From positions 1 through 64,000 of the forward strand of contig PKDQ01000029.1 in NCBI GenBank assembly GCA_002862645.1: 64,000 bases of DNA. The letters run 5' to 3'. Below are positions 45,673 through 54,591 of the stretch, in pieces; the first letter of the stretch is position 1; each line of letters starts with the position of its first letter. The position numbers and the translations under genes were made by a program. The stretch is from Flavobacteriaceae bacterium (lineage in GTDB: Bacteria; Bacteroidota; Bacteroidia; Flavobacteriales; Flavobacteriaceae). Under the pieces are notes generated by a model, which worked only from the letters and a program-made list of their open reading frames with translations, made no database searches and was not told the origin of the DNA.

Positions 45673-45868
45673 AATTCGTTGGTATTAGGATTTGTAAATC
45701 TGCTGTAAATATTCAGTTACTTCTCATCAGCAAATGAGGCGCGTATTTCCTCTGCATAGTCAAAAACAAAGCTGGGGAGGTAAGATAAAGTGGTGTAATG
45801 TGATCATCGTGCTGGGATTTTGCAACCTCGTTAAGAACAGCGCTGGTTTCAAATCTTATTGGACGCAT
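45672..45868 (-). pseudogene. metZ: Sulfhydrylase (MetZ/MetB-like), N-terminal remnant
   Basis: The ATG at 45868 overlaps the osmC stop by 20 bases. The fragment reads RFETSAVLNE, QHDDHITPLYLTS, then after a frameshift near 45770 FVFDYAEEIRASFADEK, an in-frame TAA, and NIYSRFTNPNTNEF. This is the N-terminal ~65 residues of the gamma-family PLP enzymes that make homocysteine or cystathionine (O-succinyl/O-acetylhomoserine sulfhydrylase). The remaining ~320 residues, including the PLP lysine, are gone: the reading passes directly into metF at about 45670. Confidence 0.78.
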
Positions 45869-46280
45869 AAGGCTTGTTGTTTACAATTACAGAAAAGCTT
45901 ACCATTGCAGTAGCTGCCAAAGTTAGAGAAACCGAGCAATACTTTGTAAATGACAATTCAGCTGCACGGTAAATTTTTTCAGGATTTACATCACCAGTCA
46001 CACGTACTGTTACATGTACTTTTTTAAAAAGTGAAGGTGCAGGTTTGTCTATTCGGTCGCCGTTAACATCAATGTTCAGACTATCAAAAACTACTTTTTG
46101 CTTGTTTAGAATTGAGATAATATCAATGCTAGAGCAACCTGCTACTCCCATAAGCAGCAATTCCATTGGACTTGCGCCCTTTGGGTTTTCAGCAGATTTA
46201 TTGTCAATAGCTATTTGATAGCCGTTATCGTTTGCGATTATGGCATGATAGGCGGACTGATGAGTGAGTTTTACATTCAT
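45849..46280 (-). CDS. OsmC family protein
   Basis: 143 residues with the OsmC fold. The peroxidatic Cys lies in LLLMGVAGCSSIDII near residue 51 and the resolving Cys in LSFTKYCSVSLTL near residue 112. OsmC/Ohr proteins are thiol peroxidases for organic hydroperoxides, though Bacteroidota members within methionine operons may have another role. It overlaps metX by 4 bases. Intact, unlike the genes after it. Confidence 0.9.
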   Translation of the reverse strand: MNVKLTHQSAYHAIIANDNGYQIAIDNKSAENPKGASPMELLLMGVAGCSSIDIISILNKQKVVFDSLNIDVNGDRIDKPAPSLFKKVHVTVRVTGDVNPEKIYRAAELSFTKYCSVSLTLAATAMVSFSVIVNNKPYASNKI

Positions 46281-47254
46281 ACATGTTCTTGAATTGGGGT
46301 GAATACATCTTGTAATAAATTTATCAATTGATCGTTTTCAATCAAAAAGGCATCGTGTCCATGAATGGAGTTGATGGTCTTAAAAAACACATTGGGCTTA
46401 ACATCTAATAATCGGCGGTAGGTGTTTCTGTTGTCTTCATGGGTAAAAAACAAGTCTGTATCAATGGATACAAGAAAAATGTTACCTGATATTTTTTCTA
46501 CTAAAGTCTCAAAGGAATCACGTTGGTGGCAAATATTAACAGTGCCCAACAAATGATTCATCGATTTATATGCTCTAATATCAAAACGGCTAGCCAACTT
46601 ATCACCGTGATACAGCATCCATGTTTCGACATTAAATTTATTATGGTCTTTGTTGATGGTGCGATCGAATCGAAATTTCAAAGATTGTGGTGTTCTGTAA
46701 CACAACATGGCGTGAATACGGGCATCCTCAAGTGGGTTTTGAGAGTTATGCAACAATCGGTCTTGAAGCAAAACATTTGCTAAAATCCAATCTGAAGCTT
46801 CCCAATGACAAGCAATAGGGACGACATTGCGAATAAAATTTGGATGTGATACTGCCATTTCCCATGCCAGTGCTCCTCCAATAGATCCTCCAATAGCAGC
46901 AAAGAGTTCGGATACGCCGAGCTCGTCTAAAACTATTTTAAAGGCTTCAGAGATGTCGCTCAAAATCCAATCTTTGTAGGAAGTTAAGAAACTATCATCA
47001 AAACCATTACCAGGAAAATTAAAGGCAATAACGCTATACACTTTTGTATCAATCAACTTATTTGGACCGATAATATCGCTCCACCACCCTTCTTCGCCAG
47101 ACACATTTGAGTTTCCGGTCAGGGAATGATTTACCAAAACAACAGGCGCTTCGTGCAACTGCTTACCGAATACTTGGTAGGATAAGGTCAAAGGAATGAC
47201 CTTACCGCTGTGCAACTTAAAGGAAGGAATGTTATGTTTCTGAAGTGACGACAT
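46277..47254 (-). CDS. metX: Homoserine O-acetyltransferase-like alpha/beta hydrolase
   Basis: 325 residues, somewhat short for MetX (about 350-380). Family marks: PVVLVNHSLTGNSNVSG near residue 36, nucleophile elbow AAIGGSIGGALAWEMA, the LLYRTPQSLKFRF-like region, acid in SIDTDLFF and His in SIHGHDAFLIE near the end. It acetylates homoserine so that MetY can add sulfide. It lies 24 bases after metY and overlaps osmC. Confidence 0.88.
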   Translation of the reverse strand: MSSLQKHNIPSFKLHSGKVIPLTLSYQVFGKQLHEAPVVLVNHSLTGNSNVSGEEGWWSDIIGPNKLIDTKVYSVIAFNFPGNGFDDSFLTSYKDWILSDISEAFKIVLDELGVSELFAAIGGSIGGALAWEMAVSHPNFIRNVVPIACHWEASDWILANVLLQDRLLHNSQNPLEDARIHAMLCYRTPQSLKFRFDRTINKDHNKFNVETWMLYHGDKLASRFDIRAYKSMNHLLGTVNICHQRDSFETLVEKISGNIFLVSIDTDLFFTHEDNRNTYRRLLDVKPNVFFKTINSIHGHDAFLIENDQLINLLQDVFTPIQEHV

Positions 47255-47278
47255 ATTACCTTTATTCTTTTTTCTTAA

Positions 47279-48553
47279 TTAAAGTGTGTCAAAAGCAGCT
47301 TGTAAGTCAGCTTTTAAATCTGCAACATCTTCAAGTCCGACAGACAAGCGAATAAGGTCATTTGTTACCCCTGTGTCTTCTTGCTGTTCTGGTGTAAGCT
47401 GTTGGTGAGTTGTACTGGCGTTGTGGATGATAAGCGATTTTGAATCTCCAAAATTGGCAAGCAAAGAGAAAATCTTGGTGTTATCTGCAATTTTCTTTGC
47501 TGCTTCAAATCCACCTTTCACACCAAAAGTAACAACACCACTTTGGCCGTCTTTTAGGTATTCTTTTGCCAAGTCATTGTATTTGCTCGATGCCAAACCT
47601 GGATAGTTAACCCATGCTACGGATTCGTTTTCGCTTAGCCATTGAGCCAATTCAAGTGCGTTTTGGCTGTGACGTTGCATTCTTACAGACAAGGTTTCTA
47701 TCCCTTGAATGATTTGAAAAGCATTAAAAGGACTTATTGCTCCTCCTAAGTCACGAAGACCCTCTATCCTAATTCTTGCAATATAGGCTGCAGGCCCCAA
47801 AGCTTCATGGTAGTTTAGCCCGTGATATGAAGGTGAAGGAGAGGTAAATTCTGGAAATTTACCACTCGACCAATCAAAAGTACCTGCGTCAATAATAACA
47901 CCACCCATTGAAGTACCGTTACCGTTTAGGTATTTGGTTAAGGAGTGAATAACAATGTTTACACCGTGCTCAATAGGCTTTAGCAAGGCAGGCGTAGCAA
48001 CAGTGTTGTCCACCATAAAAGGAACCTTATGTTTCTTGGCTACTTTAGAAATGGCTGCCAAATCAAGGACATCCAGTTTTGGATTGCCCAATGACTCCGC
48101 AAAAATAAGACGTGTGTTGTCTTGAACAGCAGCTTCAAAATTGGCAACGTCGTTTGGATCAACAAAAGTTGTGGTGATACCAAAGCGTGGCAACATAGAC
48201 TTTAGCATATTGTATGATCCACCATACAGGCTGTTTGAAGACACAATGTGGTCACCAGACTTTAAAAAAGTAAGGATGCCCGTGGACAATGCAGCTGTCC
48301 CAGAACAAGTGGCCACTGCAGCTATTCCTCCCTCAAGTGCTGCCATACGCTGTTCCAGCACGTCAGTTGTAGGGTTGTTTAGTCGGGTATAAATATATCC
48401 GGGTTCTGCTAAAGCAAAGAGGTTAGCAGCGTGTTCTGCATTGTTAAAGACAAAAGAAGTGGACTGATATAAAGGCACCGCTCTTGTTCCTTGTGTTTTT
48501 GTTACGTCATGACCTACGTGTAGGGCGTCAGTAGAAAAGTTTGATTTACTCAT
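47279..48553 (-). CDS. metY: O-acetylhomoserine sulfhydrylase
   Basis: Makes homocysteine directly from O-acetylhomoserine and sulfide. 424 residues, the length of the MetY type. Typical segments are TDALHVGHDVTKTQGTRAVPLYQSTSFVFN, EPGYIYTRLNNPTTDVLEQRMAALEG, SNSLYGGSYNM, the PLP lysine in VIHSLTKYLNGNG near residue 207, and the C-terminal LIIHNASTTHQQL and IRLSVGLED. It starts 9 bases after the metK stop and is therefore under the SAM riboswitch. Confidence 0.95.
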   Translation of the reverse strand: MSKSNFSTDALHVGHDVTKTQGTRAVPLYQSTSFVFNNAEHAANLFALAEPGYIYTRLNNPTTDVLEQRMAALEGGIAAVATCSGTAALSTGILTFLKSGDHIVSSNSLYGGSYNMLKSMLPRFGITTTFVDPNDVANFEAAVQDNTRLIFAESLGNPKLDVLDLAAISKVAKKHKVPFMVDNTVATPALLKPIEHGVNIVIHSLTKYLNGNGTSMGGVIIDAGTFDWSSGKFPEFTSPSPSYHGLNYHEALGPAAYIARIRIEGLRDLGGAISPFNAFQIIQGIETLSVRMQRHSQNALELAQWLSENESVAWVNYPGLASSKYNDLAKEYLKDGQSGVVTFGVKGGFEAAKKIADNTKIFSLLANFGDSKSLIIHNASTTHQQLTPEQQEDTGVTNDLIRLSVGLEDVADLKADLQAAFDTL

Positions 48554-48562
48554 GTTATTGTT

Positions 48563-49810
48563 TTAAAATTGATTCTTAAATGTTTGTACTAAATCGAGTT
48601 TTTCCCAAGTGAATAATTCCACCTCACAGTCAATACGACCATTATAGGGTGACTCGAATGTCTTTTTTACAGTTTCAGGCTTTCGGCCCATATGTCCATA
48701 AGCTGCCGTTTCTTCATAGATAGGATTGCGGAGTTTAAGGCGTTGCTCAATTCCAAAGGGTGATAAATCTACAAGCGTGGCAATTTTTTCTGCTATCTCA
48801 GCATCTGAATTTGTGCTTTTTGATGTGCCATAAGTATTGATAAATATGGAAGTAGGTGCAGCCACACCAATGGCATAACTCAATTGCACTAATACCTCAT
48901 CACAAACGGCAGATGCTACCAAGTTTTTGGCAATATGTCTTGCGGCATAGGCAGCACTTCTGTCTACTTTAGAAGGGTCTTTACCGCTAAAAGCTCCTCC
49001 ACCGTGTGCGCCTTTTCCGCCATAGGTGTCTACAATAATCTTACGGCCCGTAAGACCCGTATCTCCGTGTGGACCACCAATAACAAATTTTCCTGTTGGG
49101 TTGATGTGATAAACAATATCATTGCCAAAAAGCGCCTGAATATGTGCTGGATATTCGGCAATAACGGCAGGAATAACCAACGCAATTAAATCTTTTCTGA
49201 TTTTGGTCAACATAGCATCGTCTTCGTCAAAATCATCGTGTTGGGTAGAAATAACAATAGTATCTACTCGCAAAGGTTTGTGGTCGTCCGAATATTCAAG
49301 CGTTACTTGGGACTTAGCATCTGGACGCAAATAGGGTATAGCTGTTTTTTCTCTTCTAAAATCAGACAGCACGCGCATGATTTTATGAGAAATATCAAGT
49401 GCCAAAGGCATATAATTGTCGGTTTCATTGGTGGCATACCCGAACATGATACCTTGGTCTCCAGCACCTTGTGCGACAGCCTCAGCTCTATCAACTCCTT
49501 GGTTAATGTCGGGTGATTGTTCATGAATAAGTGAAATGACCCCACAAGAATCTCCAGAAAATTGATAGGCGTCTTTATTATAGCCAATCCGGTTTATGGT
49601 ACGTCGCGTTATAGACTGTATATCAAGGTAGGTCTTGCTTTTTACCTCACCTGCTACTACAGCCTGACCTGTAGTTACTAGGGTCTCACAAGCTACCTTA
49701 CTATCAGGGTCAAATGCGATAAAATGATCTAAAAGCGCATCGCTAATTTGATCTGAAACTTTGTCTGGGTGACCTTCACCTACTGACTCTGATGTAAAAA
49801 AATATGACAT
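48563..49810 (-). CDS. metK: S-adenosylmethionine synthetase
   Basis: Forms SAM from methionine and ATP. 415 residues. [18 protein letters not shown] at 8-25, [12 protein letters not shown] (GAGDQG motif near residue 118), [24 protein letters not shown] near residue 250 and [22 protein letters not shown] (GGGAFSGKD motif) are the family signatures. It is the first gene of the leftward methionine operon and directly follows a SAM-II riboswitch, giving product feedback at the RNA level. Confidence 0.97.
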   Translation of the reverse strand: MSYFFTSESVGEGHPDKVSDQISDALLDHFIAFDPDSKVACETLVTTGQAVVAGEVKSKTYLDIQSITRRTINRIGYNKDAYQFSGDSCGVISLIHEQSPDINQGVDRAEAVAQGAGDQGIMFGYATNETDNYMPLALDISHKIMRVLSDFRREKTAIPYLRPDAKSQVTLEYSDDHKPLRVDTIVISTQHDDFDEDDAMLTKIRKDLIALVIPAVIAEYPAHIQALFGNDIVYHINPTGKFVIGGPHGDTGLTGRKIIVDTYGGKGAHGGGAFSGKDPSKVDRSAAYAARHIAKNLVASAVCDEVLVQLSYAIGVAAPTSIFINTYGTSKSTNSDAEIAEKIATLVDLSPFGIEQRLKLRNPIYEETAAYGHMGRKPETVKKTFESPYNGRIDCEVELFTWEKLDLVQTFKNQF

Positions 49811-49912
49811 ATTCTTGCTTTTGAGGAGTATATAGACTGATTGCAGTAATCAAAAGCAAGCTGTTTTAGCAGTTTTTTTGAGAGGTTGCAATCAGTCAAA
49901 TCCTTCCTCTGT
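49811..49912 (-). ncRNA. SAM-II riboswitch and expression platform of metK
   Basis: The aptamer (about 49861-49912) shows P1 as AGAGG/CCTCT enclosing GATTTGACTGATTGCAA, then an A-rich linker and CTGCTAAAACAG, the SAM-II consensus with its pseudoknot strand. Two downstream helices are mutually exclusive. GACTGATTGCA of the aptamer can pair perfectly with TGCAATCAGTC downstream (plus strand 49887-49897 and 49835-49845). Alternatively CTTGCTTTTGA pairs perfectly with TCAAAAGCAAG (plus strand 49850-49860 and 49814-49824), burying the bases just before the ATG. With SAM bound the second hairpin should form and block translation initiation. Confidence 0.85.
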
Positions 49913-49917
49913 GGAAA

Positions 49918-49947
49918 CAAATATACAACAAGATGAAACTTTACAAA
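49918..49947 (-). promoter_or_regulatory. Promoter of the metK-metY-metX-osmC operon
   Basis: Read leftward TTTG (49944-49947), an 18-base spacer, TATATTTG (49918-49925). Transcription would begin right at the 5' edge of the riboswitch aptamer. Confidence 0.7.
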
Positions 49948-49953
49948 GAAATT

Positions 49954-50940
49954 TTATCGAAAACTTACCGAGACCCCAACATTTAGGGTATTGAATTCCT
50001 GAAGCGTGTAATTGGCAAAGATCTTTAAAAACAGCAAATTAGCTCTGGCGCCAATCATGGCGTGAGTACCTGTGTATTCCTTTTCAGATTTTAAAGGATC
50101 GCTAAGTGTTTTTGATGTTCCGTCAGCAAGCGGAATATTATAATCTCCAAGCATGTCAAACGTTACATTTCCTATGCCGTATCCAATACCACCCACAATA
50201 CTGATGATGGGAAAATCCAATGATCCAAGTGCCTGAATGGTAAACGTATCTACGTCATAGTTAACCATTTGGTCGGTATTTATACTACTTAGCTGATAAT
50301 CCAAATTCATTTTAGAATAAGACGCCAATGCAGAGATATTAAGCGGAAGTTTATCCAAAAAACCGAAATACTGCATTAGGTTATGCTTGAAACCAACACC
50401 AAAAAGACCAAACTCAGCACCTTGGTTTTTTAGTTTTGGCACATAACGTACCATTAAATCAGTATCAAAAAATAAGCCTAAGCCAAGCTGTAAGTAGGTT
50501 GTATGAATTGAGTTTATTTTCAAATTATCTCCTAAACCCCCTGGCATTTCTAAAGACTGAGAAATGCCAGTGCCTTTCAAATTGTATGAGAAATTTGTGC
50601 TGCTATTAGCGCCAAAAACAGTGCTTGCAGTAGTAGCTGTTGACTTAAGTTCATTCAACTCTAAATCAGCAATTTTAAATGACTTTGCTGCATCTGAAAC
50701 ATTTGGTGAGGCAGCACCAAAAGTAATGTCAAAACCAAGTTTTTTATGTGTCTTGGCAGATGATGCCCAGCCGCTATTTAAGCTATAGGTCAATGATTGC
50801 CCTAGTGGTCCAACATATGCATCAAAGAGCGTTTGTGCATCTTGAATTGTGGCCTTCAATACGTTATCCAAATTATCAAATAATTGTGCAGAAGAAAATG
50901 TGGTGGTAAGTGAAATTAAAAATAGGGTTAGGTTTTTCAT
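49954..50940 (-). CDS. DUF6588 family outer-membrane-type protein
   Basis: 328 residues with a signal peptide ending SSAQ near residue 19. The rest is rich in alternating Gly/aromatic strands (YLQLGLGLFFDTDLMVRYV, FGVGFKHNLM, GGIGYGIGNVTFD) that fit a small beta-barrel. It ends in VGVSVSFR, a typical C-terminal outer-membrane signature with terminal aromatic residues. It follows the barrel receptor gene by 35 bases and probably shares its transcript. Function is unknown. Confidence 0.8.
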   Translation of the reverse strand: MKNLTLFLISLTTTFSSAQLFDNLDNVLKATIQDAQTLFDAYVGPLGQSLTYSLNSGWASSAKTHKKLGFDITFGAASPNVSDAAKSFKIADLELNELKSTATTASTVFGANSSTNFSYNLKGTGISQSLEMPGGLGDNLKINSIHTTYLQLGLGLFFDTDLMVRYVPKLKNQGAEFGLFGVGFKHNLMQYFGFLDKLPLNISALASYSKMNLDYQLSSINTDQMVNYDVDTFTIQALGSLDFPIISIVGGIGYGIGNVTFDMLGDYNIPLADGTSKTLSDPLKSEKEYTGTHAMIGARANLLFLKIFANYTLQEFNTLNVGVSVSFR

Positions 50941-50975
50941 TCTAGGTTTTTTGAGGTTACAATATCAAACATACG

Positions 50976-53645
50976 CTAAATAAAATATTTGAGCGTGAGG
51001 TAGATAAAACGTGGTTGAATGATATACAGGGTAGTGATTTGTGAGATCCCAGAAAAATTATCTCTATTTATACTGCTGTTACCCAATACATTTTTTGCTT
51101 GAAATCCAAACTCCCACTTACTGTCTTTCTTGTTGTAAAGTAATGACATGGATAGGTCGTCATATTTGTTTAGAGAAGTACTCCCCAAGCGATAATCATA
51201 GAAACTGTAATCGGCCAAAAAGATAAAACCGTTTAGAAAGGCTGCATCCACTCCAACAAAAGGACGCTCGGTAATATAGTAACGCACACGATCCTCATCC
51301 TTTGAACGATTGTTGTTGTAGCTATAGCCCACTTGAACATTTGGGGCAGCCTTAAAATTGGTTGCTAGGGTTGCACTTGCGAACTGGGTGAAGTAGTTAA
51401 ATTGACGCAAATCTCCATTAACAATATTGTAGGATTTGTTTTTATTGGCTCGAAGTGTGAAACTCGTTTTTAAATTATTAAACCTTTTTTGAAGCCTTGC
51501 ATTTATATTGATGCGTTCTTCTGCTTTTGGAGAATTAAAAGGAGAAGACTGGCGATTGATCCCAGAAACAACATTTACCGTTTTAAAATTATCGAACTGT
51601 TTTCGGTAGTTCATACGGATAAAGATATTAGTGAAGTTAAACATGTTGAAATTGAAATAGTTTAAACTAAAATTATGAAAATACGCAGGCTTTAATTCAC
51701 TGTTCCCGAGAAATAATCTGTTGTAATTGCTGAAGGTATAGCCCTCTCCAAGCCTACTCACATCGGAATACTGCAATTGTGCCCGATAAGTAAAGCGCAG
51801 TGATTCTGATTTGCGAAACTGATACCGAACCCAAACATCTGGTAAAATCCTTGTCTCCTTGTTCATAGTAGGGTTCAATTGAAGAGTCTTAATATCGTAG
51901 TTGTGCAATGTAAAACCAGGATTGATTAGAAACTTGCCCACTTTTACTCTGTAGCGAACCGCAGTATATATATCCGAAAAGTCAAAATGAACATCATTAA
52001 TAAGATTGGGCTCGTCAAAAACTGTAAGCGTACCATCAACTGTGTTACCCATGCTGGAAGTATAATCTTGTCTAACTTGAGTGGTGCCCACTGTAAAATT
52101 TAAACTTGACGTGTCATTCAACATATAATAGTATTCCAAACGCCCATCGAGCTTATTGGTTTTTGTAAAACGATTTTGTTGAACTAAATAGCCTTCAGGC
52201 TGGTTGCTTAGGGGAAGTACGTTTGGAAAAAGAATGCGTTCTTTTAGCAATTCAAAAAAGGGGTTTTCCTCTTGAAGGGTGTGCTGTAATTCAAGTGCAA
52301 AAATATGCTTCTCACTGAGTGTGAAATACGCATTTAGGTTCTGACTTAACTGCTTTGGTGTTTGTTCGCGAAGTGAGCTAATTTCTTCTACTCTTGTGGC
52401 AGAAGATGTTAAGTCGCTGTATTCCAATTCATCGGCTTTTCGATAGAACACATCATACTCAAACTGAAAGTCAGGATTTGCGTTGTAGAGCGTGCTGAAC
52501 TTATACAGTTCTGATGTATTTGACTGATCAAAATCATTGTCTGTCACTTCTTTGGCACCCGTAGAGGTGAACGTGCGTTCACGAATGGATTTAATTCGGG
52601 TGTTGTTTTGTGAAAGTATGGCAAAACCTGAAAGGATTAATCCCTCTTTAGGCTGATGTGAAAAGTTAGTAGCGGCAAAATCGTTTTCAATGGAAGCAGC
52701 ATTGTTGTTTTGGAGATTTGAAAGCCCCACGTCGTTGGTTTGAATTTGAATGGAAGAACCACTTTGGTTGCTCTGGTTTCTAAACCCCCCTGTAAATCTA
52801 AAGTAGTCCTGCCTTGTAAATGGATTTTCACCAAGGTTGTTTCTATTACCAAGGAAGTTTATGGTGGTTTTTGGGCTGTAATAAAATACTTTTGGGTTTA
52901 GCAATATTCGATCTTTTTCGCCGCCACCTGCACCCAGTTCTCCAAACCAAAAGTGGTCTTTTCCTTCTTTTAACTTGATGTTGATGGCTATATTATCGTC
53001 GTTATTGGTAACACCGCTCAACTGTGAAATTTCATTGAAGTTTTTCAATACTTGAACCTTATCAACGGCATTTGCGGGTATGTTTTCTGTGGCAATTTTT
53101 GAATCGCCATCAAAGAAATCTTTTCCCTCAACCATGACCTTTCTTACCTGACGACCTTCAACTTCAATTTGACCGTCAGCATTGATTTCAACACCAGGCA
53201 AGTTTTCCAATACATCTTTTAATTTGCGTTCTGAACCTGTATTAAAGGAATCTGCATTATACACAATGGTATCGCCTTGAATGGATACGGGCATTTCATA
53301 GGTAACCTCAACTCCTTCTAGCTGCTCTGCTTGCTCATACATTACAATCACCTCATTTAGGTCAGTGGATGATTTACGCGATAGGCCTACGGGCTTATAT
53401 CCTAAATAAGAAATCTTTATGGTGTACGGAACATTGTTTTTTATGCCAATAGAAAATTTACCGTCCAAATCGGATATGGCAAAATTGTCCATTCGATTTG
53501 TTTCTTGGTTGGTAGCTACAATATTTGCGGTGGATATGGCCATGCCAAGACTGTCTAACACGATTCCTTCAAACCTAATGTTTTGGCTCCAGGCACTTAC
53601 CGATACAACAAAGACGAGCAATGCGCATACTTTTCTTTTTTCCAT
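50976..53645 (-). CDS. TonB-receptor-like outer membrane beta-barrel protein
   Basis: 889 residues: signal peptide (ALLVFVVSVSAWSQ), a carboxypeptidase-regulatory-like domain (FEGIVLDSLGMAISTANIVATN, 25-110), a plug domain (VYNADSFNTGSERKLKDVLENLPGVEI, DGDSKIATENIPANAVDKVQVL) and a C-terminal OMP_b-brl_3 type barrel. The last residues (FIYLTLKYFI) end in an aromatic pattern typical of outer-membrane insertion. No TonB box is clear. The pairing with a GLPGLI gene upstream is characteristic for flavobacteria. The transported compound is unknown. Confidence 0.88.
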   Translation of the reverse strand: MEKRKVCALLVFVVSVSAWSQNIRFEGIVLDSLGMAISTANIVATNQETNRMDNFAISDLDGKFSIGIKNNVPYTIKISYLGYKPVGLSRKSSTDLNEVIVMYEQAEQLEGVEVTYEMPVSIQGDTIVYNADSFNTGSERKLKDVLENLPGVEINADGQIEVEGRQVRKVMVEGKDFFDGDSKIATENIPANAVDKVQVLKNFNEISQLSGVTNNDDNIAINIKLKEGKDHFWFGELGAGGGEKDRILLNPKVFYYSPKTTINFLGNRNNLGENPFTRQDYFRFTGGFRNQSNQSGSSIQIQTNDVGLSNLQNNNAASIENDFAATNFSHQPKEGLILSGFAILSQNNTRIKSIRERTFTSTGAKEVTDNDFDQSNTSELYKFSTLYNANPDFQFEYDVFYRKADELEYSDLTSSATRVEEISSLREQTPKQLSQNLNAYFTLSEKHIFALELQHTLQEENPFFELLKERILFPNVLPLSNQPEGYLVQQNRFTKTNKLDGRLEYYYMLNDTSSLNFTVGTTQVRQDYTSSMGNTVDGTLTVFDEPNLINDVHFDFSDIYTAVRYRVKVGKFLINPGFTLHNYDIKTLQLNPTMNKETRILPDVWVRYQFRKSESLRFTYRAQLQYSDVSRLGEGYTFSNYNRLFLGNSELKPAYFHNFSLNYFNFNMFNFTNIFIRMNYRKQFDNFKTVNVVSGINRQSSPFNSPKAEERININARLQKRFNNLKTSFTLRANKNKSYNIVNGDLRQFNYFTQFASATLATNFKAAPNVQVGYSYNNNRSKDEDRVRYYITERPFVGVDAAFLNGFIFLADYSFYDYRLGSTSLNKYDDLSMSLLYNKKDSKWEFGFQAKNVLGNSSINRDNFSGISQITTLYIIQPRFIYLTLKYFI

Positions 53646-53648
53646 TAA

Positions 53649-54479
53649 CTATCCTTTTATCATGATGCGATTTCCGTTGCCTCTGTTTCCATTATTTTGA
53701 AAACGATCTCGCATTTCTTTCGCCTTTTGCTCTCTAATTTTTGAAAATTCCTTTTGGGTAACTGCTCGGCCTTTTTTAGGTTCTTCTAGCTTGATTTTAT
53801 CTTTAACATTCATCTGGACTTCTGTACAAACCAAAACCCTATTGTCATCTTGTACCATCAGCACCAACCCGGGCAAACCAAAATAGCTTGCAGGTCCAGC
53901 AGAAATGGGAATGTTGGGTGTAAACCAAACAGAAACTGTAACAGCTACTTTTTCAGATGCTTCCGCTTCTTTTTCTTCTTCTTTATTGCGATTGCCGAAA
54001 GACATAGTAAAGCTTGTTGGATCTTTCTTGTAGACATAAGTTGCTTCATAAGCAGTGTATTGCCCTATTTGCTTGGATTCACCCGTAAAATTCCATTTGC
54101 GTTGATTCGTGTTTTTTGACACCAAAAATGTCTTTCCTAATAATTCTTGTTGGCTTGTTTGCTTGCGGGTGGCAAGGTCGGTATGTGTAATGCTGCCATC
54201 ACCTCCACCAAAACGCATCGACATGCCCCCGCGTCCCCCTTGTGGGCTATCTAGCTTTTCTTCTTTTTTGTATAAAGATTGTGTTTGATCAAAAAACAGA
54301 TTGAAGCTTTGAGGTTCAGACATGCGTTTTTTGATACGCTCAGCCACATTTTTTGGAATATTGGGATTGTTTGCAAAATCCATATTCATACTGACTTTCA
54401 TGGTGTAGGTTGCCTTTGCAAGCTGTCCGTTTGAAAAGAAAGGAGTTAAGATCAATAAGGGCAAAAGAATTTTAAACAT
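53649..54479 (-). CDS. GLPGLI family protein
   Basis: Start at 54479 (MFKILLPLLILTPFFSNGQ) gives a proper signal peptide; the frame is open to 54500 but the extra seven residues do not improve it. The mature protein carries the family motif GPASYFGLPGLVLMVQD near residue 205, a Gly-rich patch (GGRGGMSMRFGGGDG) and a basic C-terminus ending RIMIKG. Family members are exported and encoded next to receptor-like barrels. The biochemical role is not known. It starts the three-gene outer-membrane transcript, 3 bases before the barrel gene. Confidence 0.9.
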   Translation of the reverse strand: MFKILLPLLILTPFFSNGQLAKATYTMKVSMNMDFANNPNIPKNVAERIKKRMSEPQSFNLFFDQTQSLYKKEEKLDSPQGGRGGMSMRFGGGDGSITHTDLATRKQTSQQELLGKTFLVSKNTNQRKWNFTGESKQIGQYTAYEATYVYKKDPTSFTMSFGNRNKEEEKEAEASEKVAVTVSVWFTPNIPISAGPASYFGLPGLVLMVQDDNRVLVCTEVQMNVKDKIKLEEPKKGRAVTQKEFSKIREQKAKEMRDRFQNNGNRGNGNRIMIKG

Positions 54480-54591
54480 AACATCTTCAATATTAGACAC
54501 AAAATGTCATAAAAAGTTTTAATTTAAATTATAGCGATCAAGGGGGTATTTTTTTTTGTAAAGATACTTATATTGTGGCTAAATTTTACAT

